Shown: piece after piece, positions 35,574-44,488 of the stretch | Layout of the letters: every line of letters starts with the position of its first letter | Position numbering within the stretch: position 1 is the first letter of the stretch | Position numbers and translations under genes: made by a program | The notes under the pieces: model-generated | The model's database searches: none | Told to the model about the DNA's origin: nothing | What the model saw: the letters and a program-made list of their open reading frames with translations, nothing else | DNA from: Phil1 sp964600045 | GTDB lineage: Bacteria > Bacillota > Clostridia > Christensenellales > CAG-138 | Assembly (NCBI GenBank): GCA_964600045.1 | Contig: CAZRHS010000002.1 | Location: forward strand, 1 to 64,000 | Reading direction: 5' to 3' | Length of the DNA: 64,000 nucleotides

Positions 35574-37708
35574 TTTTTAAGATCCTCCATGTTCGGATAT
35601 TCTATCCTATCATGCATCAAACCGGCGAAGGTCTTCAAAAAGCTCTTCTCTATTTCGCTTATCTCGGCGATTGTAAGCGGGGCGTTTGACATCATATTCT
35701 CGTTTTCGTTAAGCTTGCCCCATATTATCTTGTGCACCATTTGTTCAACGGCAGCGCTGTTTGTTTCTCCCAAGGACCTTACTGCGGCTTCGCAACCGTC
35801 CGCCATCATTACAATTGCGCTCTCTTTTGAAGACGGCCTATTCCCGGGATAGCGGAACCCTTTTTCCTTTACGGTATCATCCGCCTGTTTTGCCTTAAAA
35901 TAGAAATAGGTCATAAGCGAATTGCCATGGTGTTCTCCGCATATCTTTATAACGGCGGAAGGGAGCTTATACTTTGTTAATAAGGTTACGCCGTCCTTTT
36001 GATGAGCGATAATAGTCTGAGCGCTCTCAAGAGGCGGAAGAGTATCGTGTATATTCTCGCCGTTTTTCTGATTTTCCTTAAAATACAGCGGGCGTCTCAG
36101 CTTGCCTACATCATGATAATACGCTCCTACACGCGCAAGCAAAGCATCTGCGCCTATGCGCTCGGCCGCGCCCTCTGCAAGAGCCGCAACCATAACGCTG
36201 TGCTGATAGGTTCCCGGAGCTTCACTCATAAGCTGCTTCAAAAGAGGATGATTGGTGTTGCTCAATTCGTTCAGCCTTGCCGGCGTAGCAACATCAAACA
36301 ATGTTTCCCATATTGACAATGAACCCGTAACCAGCAGGGAGCAAACTATCGCGCTGCCGAATATCCAGGCGATTGACTCCATCAGGCTCCAGAATTCGCA
36401 TTTCAGCATAAGCTGAAGCATCAGCATGACAAATGCGGCATATCCGCCGCCTACTGCGCCTGCAGCTATCATGGATGCCCTGCTTTGCGCCTGCTTAAGA
36501 GCAAGAATAGCTGCAATGCCGGAAACCATATTGCATATTATCATTATTGTGCAGTGCGAACCGAGTATTCCGCTGCCGGATCCGCCGGCCATTATGCCGA
36601 ATATAATGCTTAAAAGCACGTTAACAGCATACGCCGTACCCTCGCCAACGAGCAAAGAAGTAAGCATTATGGGGATCAGTATAGGCGTAAAACGGTAATC
36701 AACGCGATTGGTAAGATAAGCCAATCCGCAGGAAAGCATTATCAATACAGAAACAATAGCCATGCATTTTATGTTTGAAAGAGTTTCTTTTTCCATAAAA
36801 CGCATATAAATCGCAAATAAAGCAAACAGCAACAGAATAAAGAGAAGTATTCCTACGGTAAGGCTTATGTTGCTTTCTTCTCCCTTAACCAAATCCATGC
36901 TTTCAAGCAGCGCAAATTGTGATTCGCTCACTATGCTGCCTTTTTCCACTACAATTTGACCCTTTTTTACCGTTATCGGTTCAACGCTTTCAATAGCCGC
37001 GGCATGTTCGGCCTCTGTCGCAGATGTGTCCACTCCCAAAGTGGGTTGAAGGAAATTGTCGAATATGAGCACCGCGATTTTCTTAAGCCCGGCCGGTATT
37101 GCGCTCATTGCGTTTATTTCTCTGGTGCAGCTTGATACCAAGCTGTCTCGGCCATCCTCCGACACCCCTGCCTCCAGCGCGGTATTAAGTTTTGAAAGCG
37201 TAACATCCTTTAGGGTTTGCAGCTGATCGCTGCTTGCGGACAGTACAGCAAGCAGACTTGATTCATCTATCGCAGGCGATACAGCAGAGCAAAGAGAAGC
37301 CTTTGACGCATCCGAGAGAGTTTCTCCCCACTGAGATGATGTTGTGGGCATATCCGCATCCTGCGGTACTTCAGCAGCTGCTTTTCCATAAAGCTTTTCA
37401 AGGCCTGAAAAGAAATCTTCAGCGTTTTTTTCGTACTCGCTAACCTTTGCCGTATCTATTGCATACACACTGCCCGCTTCACTGCGTGCCTTTTCGCGCA
37501 TTATTTCCGTATTTATTTCGTCTACCGCCTCGCAGGTGGCAAGAATGGTAGCAGGTGACTCTTCTCCAACCTTTACATCATATCTTACGGGCGTGAGCAT
37601 CCCCTTAACAAATATAAAGGCCACAGCTAAAGACAGCAAAAGCATACAAAGCGAAATCAACCTTGCATTTTTCTTGGTAATCTGTTTTGTTGCTTCATGT
37701 TTTGCCAA
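35570..37708 (-). CDS. pgpH: Membrane HD-domain cyclic-di-AMP phosphodiesterase PgpH
   Basis: 712 residues: N-terminal transmembrane helix, extracellular region (about 40-270), a seven-helix membrane block, and a cytoplasmic HD domain with the motif YYHDVGKL and downstream HHG. This is the 7TMR-HD layout of PgpH, which degrades cyclic di-AMP. The start is a TTG at 37708 with a GGGAGG site nine bases upstream. It lies 17 bases after phoH. Confidence 0.93.
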   Translation of the reverse strand: MAKHEATKQITKKNARLISLCMLLLSLAVAFIFVKGMLTPVRYDVKVGEESPATILATCEAVDEINTEIMREKARSEAGSVYAIDTAKVSEYEKNAEDFFSGLEKLYGKAAAEVPQDADMPTTSSQWGETLSDASKASLCSAVSPAIDESSLLAVLSASSDQLQTLKDVTLSKLNTALEAGVSEDGRDSLVSSCTREINAMSAIPAGLKKIAVLIFDNFLQPTLGVDTSATEAEHAAAIESVEPITVKKGQIVVEKGSIVSESQFALLESMDLVKGEESNISLTVGILLFILLLFALFAIYMRFMEKETLSNIKCMAIVSVLIMLSCGLAYLTNRVDYRFTPILIPIMLTSLLVGEGTAYAVNVLLSIIFGIMAGGSGSGILGSHCTIMIICNMVSGIAAILALKQAQSRASMIAAGAVGGGYAAFVMLMLQLMLKCEFWSLMESIAWIFGSAIVCSLLVTGSLSIWETLFDVATPARLNELSNTNHPLLKQLMSEAPGTYQHSVMVAALAEGAAERIGADALLARVGAYYHDVGKLRRPLYFKENQKNGENIHDTLPPLESAQTIIAHQKDGVTLLTKYKLPSAVIKICGEHHGNSLMTYFYFKAKQADDTVKEKGFRYPGNRPSSKESAIVMMADGCEAAVRSLGETNSAAVEQMVHKIIWGKLNENENMMSNAPLTIAEISEIEKSFLKTFAGLMHDRIEYPNMEDLKK

Positions 37709-37725
37709 TATTATGCGCCTCCCTG

Positions 37726-38730
37726 TCAGCTTTTTCTGTTATAAGCCCTATCGTATGCGGTTATTATCCGCTGTACCATCTCGTGACGAACAACGTCTTT
37801 ATACGTAAGATAAACCTGCGCGATACCCTCTACGTCTTTAAGCACGCCGAGCGCATGCACAAGTCCGCTTTTCCTCTCCGGCGGAAGGTCAATCTGCGTT
37901 ATATCTCCGGTAACAACAACGCGGGAGCCTTCACCAAAACGAGTGAGGAACATTTTCATCTGCTCTATGGTGCAATTTTGCGCTTCATCAAGTATTATAT
38001 AAGCATCGTTCAAAGTACGTCCTCTCATATATGCAAGAGGCGCAACCTCTATCACTCCGCGCTCCGAAAGATTCTTAAATGTTTCAGGGCCAAGGAAGTC
38101 ATACAGCGCGTCATAAAGCGGCCTAAGATACGGATCCACCTTATTTTGAAGATCTCCCGGAAGAAAACCAAGCTTTTCGCCGGCCTCAACGGCGGGTCTT
38201 GTAAGTATAATCTTTTCTACCTCTTTATTTTTGTACGCAAGTACAGCCATAGCCACCGCAAGATATGTTTTGCCGGTGCCGGCAGGACCGACTCCAAACA
38301 CAACCGTGTTTCGTTTTAATGCGTTAACATATTTCTTTTGGCCAAGCGTTTTGCACTTTATACGCCTGCCCTTGGCGGTAAAAGCGACCACATCGCTTTC
38401 AAGCTCCGTTATAAGATCCGCATTGCCCTCTTTCGCAAGGTCAACAGCATAGCGGATACGACTGCGGTCTATATTTTCTCCTCGTCTTACGGTTATAAGA
38501 AGTTTTTCAACAACCGTTTGTGCCAGCGTTACAGCCTCTTCTGATCCTTCAATGCGTATGCAATCGCCTGCCGCTATTATATGCGCACCCGTTTCCGCAT
38601 CAATAACCTTTAAATTTTCATCAAACACGCCGAAAAGCTTTATCATTTCATCCATTGACTCCACGCCGCATTCTGCTTTGTAAAGTTCCTCGGAAGTTTC
38701 GGCAAGTTTGTTCTTTGAATAATCTTCCAT
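37726..38730 (-). CDS. phoH: PhoH-family ATPase
   Basis: Predicted RNA-associated ATPase, 334 residues. A KH-like region at the N-terminus (IRIEGSEEAVTLAQTVVEKL) precedes Walker A GPAGTGKTYLAVAMA and Walker B IILDEAQNCTIEQMKMFLTRFG. The role in Firmicutes is uncertain, but position ahead of pgpH-ybeY fits the widespread RNA-metabolism cluster. AGAGG lies six bases ahead of the start. A 247-base non-coding stretch precedes it. Confidence 0.94.
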   Translation of the reverse strand: MEDYSKNKLAETSEELYKAECGVESMDEMIKLFGVFDENLKVIDAETGAHIIAAGDCIRIEGSEEAVTLAQTVVEKLLITVRRGENIDRSRIRYAVDLAKEGNADLITELESDVVAFTAKGRRIKCKTLGQKKYVNALKRNTVVFGVGPAGTGKTYLAVAMAVLAYKNKEVEKIILTRPAVEAGEKLGFLPGDLQNKVDPYLRPLYDALYDFLGPETFKNLSERGVIEVAPLAYMRGRTLNDAYIILDEAQNCTIEQMKMFLTRFGEGSRVVVTGDITQIDLPPERKSGLVHALGVLKDVEGIAQVYLTYKDVVRHEMVQRIITAYDRAYNRKS

Positions 38731-38899
38731 ATATAATACCTCTTAATCACGCATACGAATCACCCGGTTTTATTGCAACATAAAATAAAGGTAATTCCTC
38801 GCTACATTAATAATACCATATTCGTCCTGATTATTCCATACATCATTGCTGTGCCTTGCCGTTCAAAGGCTCAAGAAAAACAAAATTAACGAAATGTAC

Positions 38900-38916
38900 A
38901 TTATTGGTACAATAAT
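38900..38916. promoter_or_regulatory. Perfect palindrome upstream of phoH, candidate operator
   Basis: ATTATTG / CAATAAT, 7-bp arms around 3 bases, in the gap between tcdA and phoH. It is 170 bases ahead of the phoH start. There is no clear terminator or promoter in the same stretch, so its role is unknown. Confidence 0.4.
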
Positions 38917-38977
38917 TCAGCCGCACTCAATAGCTAATGTAAACCAATGCTATCGGTACGGCTTAGATATTTATGCT

Positions 38978-39700
38978 TTAAATGCGGTTAAAAGCGATGT
39001 CTTTTATTACTTCACCGGCGAGTATCAAACCGGCCGCTCCCGGTACAAACGATATGCTGCCCGGCGTTGAACGCCTTTTAGAATCTGTATCGGCATTATT
39101 GCTGAATGCAGGCGTTAACGGCTCCTCCTTTGAATACACGACTTTCAGTTTATCGATGCCGCGTTTCTTTAGTTCTCTGCGCATAACGCGGGCAAGCGGA
39201 CAAACGGAGGTTTTATATATATCCGCAACCTCAAAACACGAAGCATCCAGTTTATTGCCCGCGCCCATACAGCTGATAACATTTGTTCCTGCCTGTTTTG
39301 CCCGTTCTATAATCAATAACTTAGATGATATGGTGTCTATAGCGTCGATTACATAATCATATTCCGAAAAGTCTATAATATCTTTGTTTTCCTCGGCATA
39401 GAAACAATTTAGGGCCGTTATATTGCAATCCGGATTTATATCCAATGCTCGCCTGGCCATAACATCAACCTTTGGAATACCGACTGTTGAATCCAACGCT
39501 ATGAGCTGGCGATTGATATTGCTCTTAGCAACCGTATCGCCATCTATAAATGTCAGCGTTCCGATGCCGCTTCTTACAAGCGCCTCCGCCGCATACGAGC
39601 CTACACCGCCCACTCCGAAAAGAACTACCTTTGCGTTTGATAGTCTCATCATGCCTTCATCGCCTATTAAGGCTTTTGTTCTTACAAATCTTTCTTCCAT
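38978..39700 (-). CDS. tcdA: tRNA threonylcarbamoyladenosine dehydratase TcdA
   Basis: E1-like ATP-dependent enzyme that cyclises t6A37 in tRNA to ct6A. The 240 residues show the nucleotide-binding GVGGVGSYAAEALVRSG, DGDTVAKSNINRQ and the C-terminal PGSISFVPGAAGLI signature. It starts at M1 (MEERFVRTKALIGDEG), as family members do. No Shine-Dalgarno is visible, and a promoter (39708-39736) ends seven bases before the ATG, so the message may be leaderless. Not in an obvious operon. Confidence 0.92.
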   Translation of the reverse strand: MEERFVRTKALIGDEGMMRLSNAKVVLFGVGGVGSYAAEALVRSGIGTLTFIDGDTVAKSNINRQLIALDSTVGIPKVDVMARRALDINPDCNITALNCFYAEENKDIIDFSEYDYVIDAIDTISSKLLIIERAKQAGTNVISCMGAGNKLDASCFEVADIYKTSVCPLARVMRRELKKRGIDKLKVVYSKEEPLTPAFSNNADTDSKRRSTPGSISFVPGAAGLILAGEVIKDIAFNRI

Positions 39701-39707
39701 GGATAAC

Positions 39708-39736
39708 AGTATACTTTAGCTGATTAACTTTGGCAA
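39708..39736 (-). promoter_or_regulatory. tcdA promoter adjacent to the start codon
   Basis: Minus strand: TTGCCA (39731-39736) and TATACT (39708-39713), 17 bases apart. The -10 box ends seven bases ahead of the ATG, so transcription would begin at or next to the start codon. Confidence 0.6.
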
Positions 39737-39754
39737 CAGTCGTTGACTTTGCGT

Positions 39755-40399
39755 TTATTCTGAATAGCCTGCTAAGCACACGGCAGTGCCGTATACGGCT
39801 AAAGCACCGTTTGCTTTCAGAACTTTGGCGCATTCGTTCATCGTAGATCCGGTTGTATATACATCGTCTAATATCAGTATGCGTTTGCCGGTTGCAGCCT
39901 TCGCTGCCGAAAAAGCACCCTTCATATTTTCAACTCGTTGGGTTTTATCAAGTTCTCTTTGGCTCTTTGTGTTCTTTTTTCGAATTACGAGTGATTCATC
40001 CAGCACAAAACCATATCTTTCGCAAAGCTCACGGGCTATCAGTTCGCTTTGATTATAGCCTCTTTTGCGCAGCTTTTTAGGATGCAAAGGTATAGGAACA
40101 ACAGCATCCGGATGCCATTCCTCAGGCAGTTCAATAAGCGATGCAAAGAATTTGCATAAGTAACGCGCATCATTGTATTTATAGTTATGCACGGCAGCGG
40201 CAATATGCTTTGTGTAGTGAATTGCGCAGTATATGCTGTCAATATATTCAGTACAGCCAACTATACCGGCGGTTTTAATCAAAGATGCGCACTCATCGCA
40301 AAGCCCGTGATTATCCGTATGCGCTTCGCTGCCGCATACTGCGCACACAACATTATTTGGGTATATGGCGTTCAAAATGCAGTCACTTATTCGGCTCAT
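39755..40399 (-). CDS. ComF-family phosphoribosyltransferase-like protein
   Basis: 214 residues. An N-terminal zinc finger (CAVCGSEAHTDNHGLCDEC) precedes a PRTase-like domain with the PRPP-binding loop RILILDDVYTTGSTMNE. ComFC of Bacillus has a role in competence or DNA uptake. It lies two bases after recD2, also a DNA-handling gene, and is probably co-transcribed. Since comFA is not here, the role as a competence gene is unproven. Confidence 0.88.
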   Translation of the reverse strand: MSRISDCILNAIYPNNVVCAVCGSEAHTDNHGLCDECASLIKTAGIVGCTEYIDSIYCAIHYTKHIAAAVHNYKYNDARYLCKFFASLIELPEEWHPDAVVPIPLHPKKLRKRGYNQSELIARELCERYGFVLDESLVIRKKNTKSQRELDKTQRVENMKGAFSAAKAATGKRILILDDVYTTGSTMNECAKVLKANGALAVYGTAVCLAGYSE

Positions 40400-40400
40400 A

Positions 40401-42614
40401 TCAATTACCGTCCAATACTACTGTATCAAGCTCCATTAAAAGACACTTAAGTGCGCTGTATCGCCGACGGATCTGATTATTGTTCACCATGTCATAAACG
40501 CATTTACTGCTGCCAAGTATATAAACCTGCTCTCTTGCTCTTGTTACCGCGGTATAGAGAAGGTTTCTTGTCATTAACTGGGGAGCGCCTCCCGCCAACG
40601 GCATTATTACAACCGGATATTCACTGCCCTGGCTTTTATGTACAGTTGCGGCATAGGCCAGGCTCAGTTCATCAAGCATTGAGTAATCGTATGCCGCGGC
40701 GCGTTCATCGTCAAACAGAACCGTAACCTCCTGCTCGGATAAATCTATTCGCTCTACCGTACCAAGGTCTCCGTTAAATATGCCCGTTCCTTCCTCACCC
40801 GTTTTGGTGCGCTTCCAGGGTATTTTATAGTCGTTTTTTGTCTGCATAACCTTATCGCCCTCGCGCAGTGTAATTTCACCCTGCTTTCGCTCTTTTTTTG
40901 CCGGTGAAGGCGGGTTAAGCGCAGCCTGTAGGCGCGTATTCAAATTTATGGCGCCTAAAGCGCCTTTTTTCATCGGCACAAGGACCTGCACGTCCTTTAT
41001 AGGTTCGTTTGTTGAAAGCTTATTCGTTTTGCCGGAGTTTAGGGCGATAACGCGTCGTATTATCTGTTCAGCTCCCGATATTTCCTCAAAGCAGAAATCA
41101 TCTGAGCCCGCAAAAAGATCCGGCTGCTTGCCGTTGTTTATACGGTGCGCATTCTCAACAATCATACCGCGCTCAGCCTGGCGGAATATATCGGTTAGCC
41201 TTATTACCGGAACAACTCCGCTTGCTATGATGTCTCTAAGCACGTTACCTGGGCCAACAGGCGGAAGTTGATCGGCATCGCCAACCATTATAAGGTGCGT
41301 ACCGCTTGGCGTAGCTCTTAAAAGAGCACGCATAAGCAGCACATCAACCATGGACATTTCATCAACTATTATTACATCCGTTAAGAGAGGATTATCCTCA
41401 TCATACAAAAATTTATCCCCGGATGCCCCATAACCAAGCATACGATGAATAGTTCGCGCTTCGGTGCCGGTAGCCTCGCTCATTCGCTTCGCGGCGCGTC
41501 CCGTAGGAGCGCAAAGCTGATAATCAAGCCCAATGCGTTCCAGCAAGCGAATTATAAACTTTAATATAGTGGTTTTACCTGTACCGGGACCGCCGGTTAT
41601 TACCATTGCGCCGCTTTTTAGCGCCGTTTCCACAGCTTTTCTTTGCTGAGGTGCAAGCGGTATCTTCAGCTCTTTTTCAAGCGCGTTTATTTGAGCGTTC
41701 AAGCCAAGCATAAGCTGCATTGAATCGCGGGAAGCTACGCTCATTATTCTGCGGGCACATTCACTTTCCGCGCTGTACATTCCCGGGAGAAATACGGAAT
41801 CCACATTATCTATAAGTTTATAAAGTACATCGCCCGAAATTATCAGCTCGTCAAGCATTTTCTCGGCAGGAAGTTCATCCGCCTGCAAAAGCTGGCAGGC
41901 CACGCTTATCAATCGTTCGCGCGGAAGGAATGTGTGTCCCTCCTGCCTTGCCCATTGAAGGGTATATTTTAATCCCGCCTTAATTCTAAAAGGCGAATCC
42001 GGTTCAAATCCGGCTTTTACTGCGAGTTTATCCGCCGTGATAAAGCCTATGCCTTCTATATCGTCTATAAGCCGATACGGGTTTTCTTTAAGCTTGGCTA
42101 TGCAAAGATCTCCGTATGTATTATACAGCTTCATGCTTTGCGCTACGGTTATACCGAATTCCTGAAGAGAAAGCATTACATCACGCATGCCCTTTTGCAT
42201 TGCGAATGATAAAGCTATTTTGCTTGCTTTTATGCGGCCTATACCGGGAACTTCACGCAGTCGCTCAGGCTCTTTTTCCAATACATTAAGCGTTTCCATG
42301 CCAAATGTTGATACTATGTCACGCGCCGTTGCTTCACCTACGCCTTTTATAAGCCCGCTGCCAAGATAATTTATAAGCGCGCCAAGGGTTGCCGGCGCGA
42401 TTGTTTGGCTGGATTTGGCTTTTAATTGAGGTCCGTAAGTAGGATGCTCCGTCCATTCACCGGTAAACTCGGCACGCTCACCCACAGTTACAAGCGGTAA
42501 TGAGCCGACAACGGTATGCTCATCGCCGTTATCATCAGTAATCTCGATAACGCTGTACCCATTTTCGGCATTTCTGAATATTATGCTTTTAACCGTGCCT
42601 GTCAGCTTGTCCAA
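40401..42614 (-). CDS. recD2: ATP-dependent 5'-3' DNA helicase RecD2
   Basis: Superfamily 1B helicase that unwinds DNA 5' to 3'. The 737 residues have an N-terminal OB and helix-hairpin-helix region (about 1-200, GVGEATARDIV, PGIGRIKASKI), the Walker A GGPGTGKTTILKFI near residue 350, IIVDEMSMVDVLLMRALL and the C-terminal helicase motif TVHKSQGSEYPVVI. The N-terminal extension identifies RecD2, not RecD. The start codon is TTG with GGGAGG nine bases upstream. Its promoter is at 42645-42673. Confidence 0.95.
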   Translation of the reverse strand: MDKLTGTVKSIIFRNAENGYSVIEITDDNGDEHTVVGSLPLVTVGERAEFTGEWTEHPTYGPQLKAKSSQTIAPATLGALINYLGSGLIKGVGEATARDIVSTFGMETLNVLEKEPERLREVPGIGRIKASKIALSFAMQKGMRDVMLSLQEFGITVAQSMKLYNTYGDLCIAKLKENPYRLIDDIEGIGFITADKLAVKAGFEPDSPFRIKAGLKYTLQWARQEGHTFLPRERLISVACQLLQADELPAEKMLDELIISGDVLYKLIDNVDSVFLPGMYSAESECARRIMSVASRDSMQLMLGLNAQINALEKELKIPLAPQQRKAVETALKSGAMVITGGPGTGKTTILKFIIRLLERIGLDYQLCAPTGRAAKRMSEATGTEARTIHRMLGYGASGDKFLYDEDNPLLTDVIIVDEMSMVDVLLMRALLRATPSGTHLIMVGDADQLPPVGPGNVLRDIIASGVVPVIRLTDIFRQAERGMIVENAHRINNGKQPDLFAGSDDFCFEEISGAEQIIRRVIALNSGKTNKLSTNEPIKDVQVLVPMKKGALGAINLNTRLQAALNPPSPAKKERKQGEITLREGDKVMQTKNDYKIPWKRTKTGEEGTGIFNGDLGTVERIDLSEQEVTVLFDDERAAAYDYSMLDELSLAYAATVHKSQGSEYPVVIMPLAGGAPQLMTRNLLYTAVTRAREQVYILGSSKCVYDMVNNNQIRRRYSALKCLLMELDTVVLDGN

Positions 42615-42644
42615 CTTAAAAAGCCTCCCTTATATATCAATGCC

Positions 42645-42673
42645 ATTCTATCATACATAAACGCATGAGGCAA
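42645..42673 (-). promoter_or_regulatory. Promoter of recD2-comF
   Basis: Minus strand: TTGCCT (42668-42673) and TAGAAT (42645-42650), 17 bases apart, 30 bases ahead of the recD2 TTG start. Confidence 0.65.
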
Positions 42674-42751
42674 AGAATTTATAAGAGAGGACAATACTAA
42701 GCATTTATTGCCGTATTGCTGTTTTAACCGGCTATAAACAGCTCAACTTTA

Positions 42752-43573
42752 TTATTCTATGGTTTTGGCGATGTCCAGAAACTCTTCATCTATCGGTCCG
42801 CTGTATTCACTTATCTCGTAAGTTTCTACATGCTTGACAGTATCAGCGGATTCACCGTAAAGTTCGACAAGCTTATCGCGTAAGTTCTCGGCTTCTTTAT
42901 GGCTTTCCGCATGATAGCGTTCGCTAAGATGCGCAATTTGTTTCTCACGCGGCCAGTCTATACGCTCTGTGTGATGCGGCCAATACATCCAGTCGAAATA
43001 CTGGCATTCGTGGCATGAAGCAAGTTTTACCTTGAAGTCTACCCTTTCGCTGCTGATCGGAACTATAATATCAGGCTGATGTGGGTAAGGCTTTTTGAAA
43101 TCATCCGCCCAATACAGTATGCCGGGAGTATCATCAAGATATGGCGTATCCGGGCAAATTTTCGGTACGGTAAGCAAAAAAGAAGCATCCTGCAAAAGTG
43201 AAGACACGTTTCTATGGTCGGCGTGATAATCATTTGGTCTGTTTGTTATAATGATATCCGGCCTAAATGTGCGAATATATCTGATTAGTCTTTCGCGCGC
43301 TTCAAGCGTAACCTGCAGCTGTCCGTCCGGATAGTCCATCACATCATAACGCGCGTCAAGCAATCTTCCGCTTGCTGCGGCTTCACTGCGACGCTGAAGT
43401 TTAAGCTCCTCCCTCGTTACATCCGCGTGATATGTGCCGGCGCTTCCATCCGTAACGGAAAGCAATCTAACCCTCCATCCCTTTTCATGAAGTTTTGCGA
43501 GAAGCCCGCCGGTGTAAGTATCGGCATCGTCAGGATGAGCACCAATGCTCAATATACGTTTTTCCTCTTTCAT
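42752..43573 (-). CDS. PIG-L/LmbE-family deacetylase
   Basis: 273-residue zinc-dependent N-deacetylase. The AHPDD motif (GAHPDDADTYTGGLL) and the downstream NDYHADHRNVS supply the metal ligands. The family removes acetyl from N-acetylglucosamine-containing substrates. It begins five bases after nagB, with AAGGAG in the end of nagB, so the two are co-transcribed, which suggests a step in amino-sugar catabolism. The precise substrate is not visible in the sequence. Confidence 0.87.
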   Translation of the reverse strand: MKEEKRILSIGAHPDDADTYTGGLLAKLHEKGWRVRLLSVTDGSAGTYHADVTREELKLQRRSEAAASGRLLDARYDVMDYPDGQLQVTLEARERLIRYIRTFRPDIIITNRPNDYHADHRNVSSLLQDASFLLTVPKICPDTPYLDDTPGILYWADDFKKPYPHQPDIIVPISSERVDFKVKLASCHECQYFDWMYWPHHTERIDWPREKQIAHLSERYHAESHKEAENLRDKLVELYGESADTVKHVETYEISEYSGPIDEEFLDIAKTIE

Positions 43574-43578
43574 TTTGT

Positions 43579-44307
43579 CTACTCCTTTATTTTCGATAAA
43601 TCAAAATCACAAACTATGGTTACATTTGGATGAAGCTGCAAAAAGCTGGCCGGAATATGCGGATCTATGCTGCCGAAAACAGCTTTTTGTACGGCATCAT
43701 GTTTCGCTTTTCCCGATGCAAGCAATATTATCTTCTTGGCTCTCATTATGCCGGCCATTCCAAGCGTTATGGCTTTGGTCGGTACAGATTCATAGGAAGC
43801 AAAATTATGCCGATTCGCTTCTCTGGTGCTTTCACTGAGTGTTACCACATGCGTTGCGGAATAAAGCACATCTCCTGGTTCATTAAAGCCTATATGCCCG
43901 TTAACCCCAATGCCCAATAATTGAACGTCAGCAGGACCTATGCCGGCGTATAGATTATCGTAGCGTTTGCATTCAGCATTTAAGTCGCAGGCCATACCAT
44001 CAGGTACATAGGTGTTAGCTTTATCGATATCAATATGATCAAATAAGTGTGTATTCATAAAATATCGATAACTTTCTTTATCGTTGCCGCTTAAGCCGAC
44101 ATATTCATCAAGGTTTATGCTTTTTACTTCTCTGAATGATACACTTCCTCGTTTATAAGCATCAATAAGTTTGTTATATGTTCCTATCGGAGTATCGCCT
44201 GTAGCCAGCCCAAGTACAGCCGCTGAATTATTCTTTATCTCTTCAATAATCATATCTGCGGCCGTACAGCTAAGCTCGTCATAATTATTCCTGATTATCA
44301 ATTCCAT
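43579..44307 (-). CDS. nagB: Glucosamine-6-phosphate deaminase
   Basis: Converts glucosamine-6-phosphate to fructose-6-phosphate and ammonia. The 242 residues include LGLATGDTPIGTYNKL, SINLDEYVGL and GIGVNGHIGFNEPG, with the catalytic Asp and His. Length fits the Firmicutes form. First gene of nagB/PIG-L, divergent from a ROK kinase. Confidence 0.94.
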   Translation of the reverse strand: MELIIRNNYDELSCTAADMIIEEIKNNSAAVLGLATGDTPIGTYNKLIDAYKRGSVSFREVKSINLDEYVGLSGNDKESYRYFMNTHLFDHIDIDKANTYVPDGMACDLNAECKRYDNLYAGIGPADVQLLGIGVNGHIGFNEPGDVLYSATHVVTLSESTREANRHNFASYESVPTKAITLGMAGIMRAKKIILLASGKAKHDAVQKAVFGSIDPHIPASFLQLHPNVTIVCDFDLSKIKE

Positions 44308-44370
44308 GGTACCGTTTCTCCAAATATGCCTTAATCATTATGGTATCAATGTTATTCCGCATTCCATCAA

Positions 44371-44399
44371 AGCGTATCATCTTAAATAAGCTTTGTCAA
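44371..44399 (-). promoter_or_regulatory. Probable nagB promoter
   Basis: Minus strand: a perfect TTGACA (44394-44399), then 17 bases, then a weak TACGCT (44371-44376). The start codon is 63 bases downstream. Confidence 0.5.
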
Positions 44400-44423
44400 C
44401 TGCATAAGTATGAGTGCTGTCTG

Positions 44424-44452
44424 TTTATGCCCCGGAAAAATTGTGATATACT
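44424..44452 (+). promoter_or_regulatory. Weak promoter of the ROK kinase gene
   Basis: TTTATG (44424-44429) and TATACT (44447-44452), 17 bases apart, about 36 bases ahead of the ATG. The -35 is poor, which fits a regulated promoter. Confidence 0.45.
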
Positions 44453-44488
44453 GTACATAAGATAGAAAGAAAGGCCCAGTAAAAAGCA

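Noticed and set aside
42715..42741. Hairpin GCTGTTT / AAACAGC between recD2 and the PIG-L gene
   Set aside because: No U-tract follows and the loop is long. Not called a terminator.
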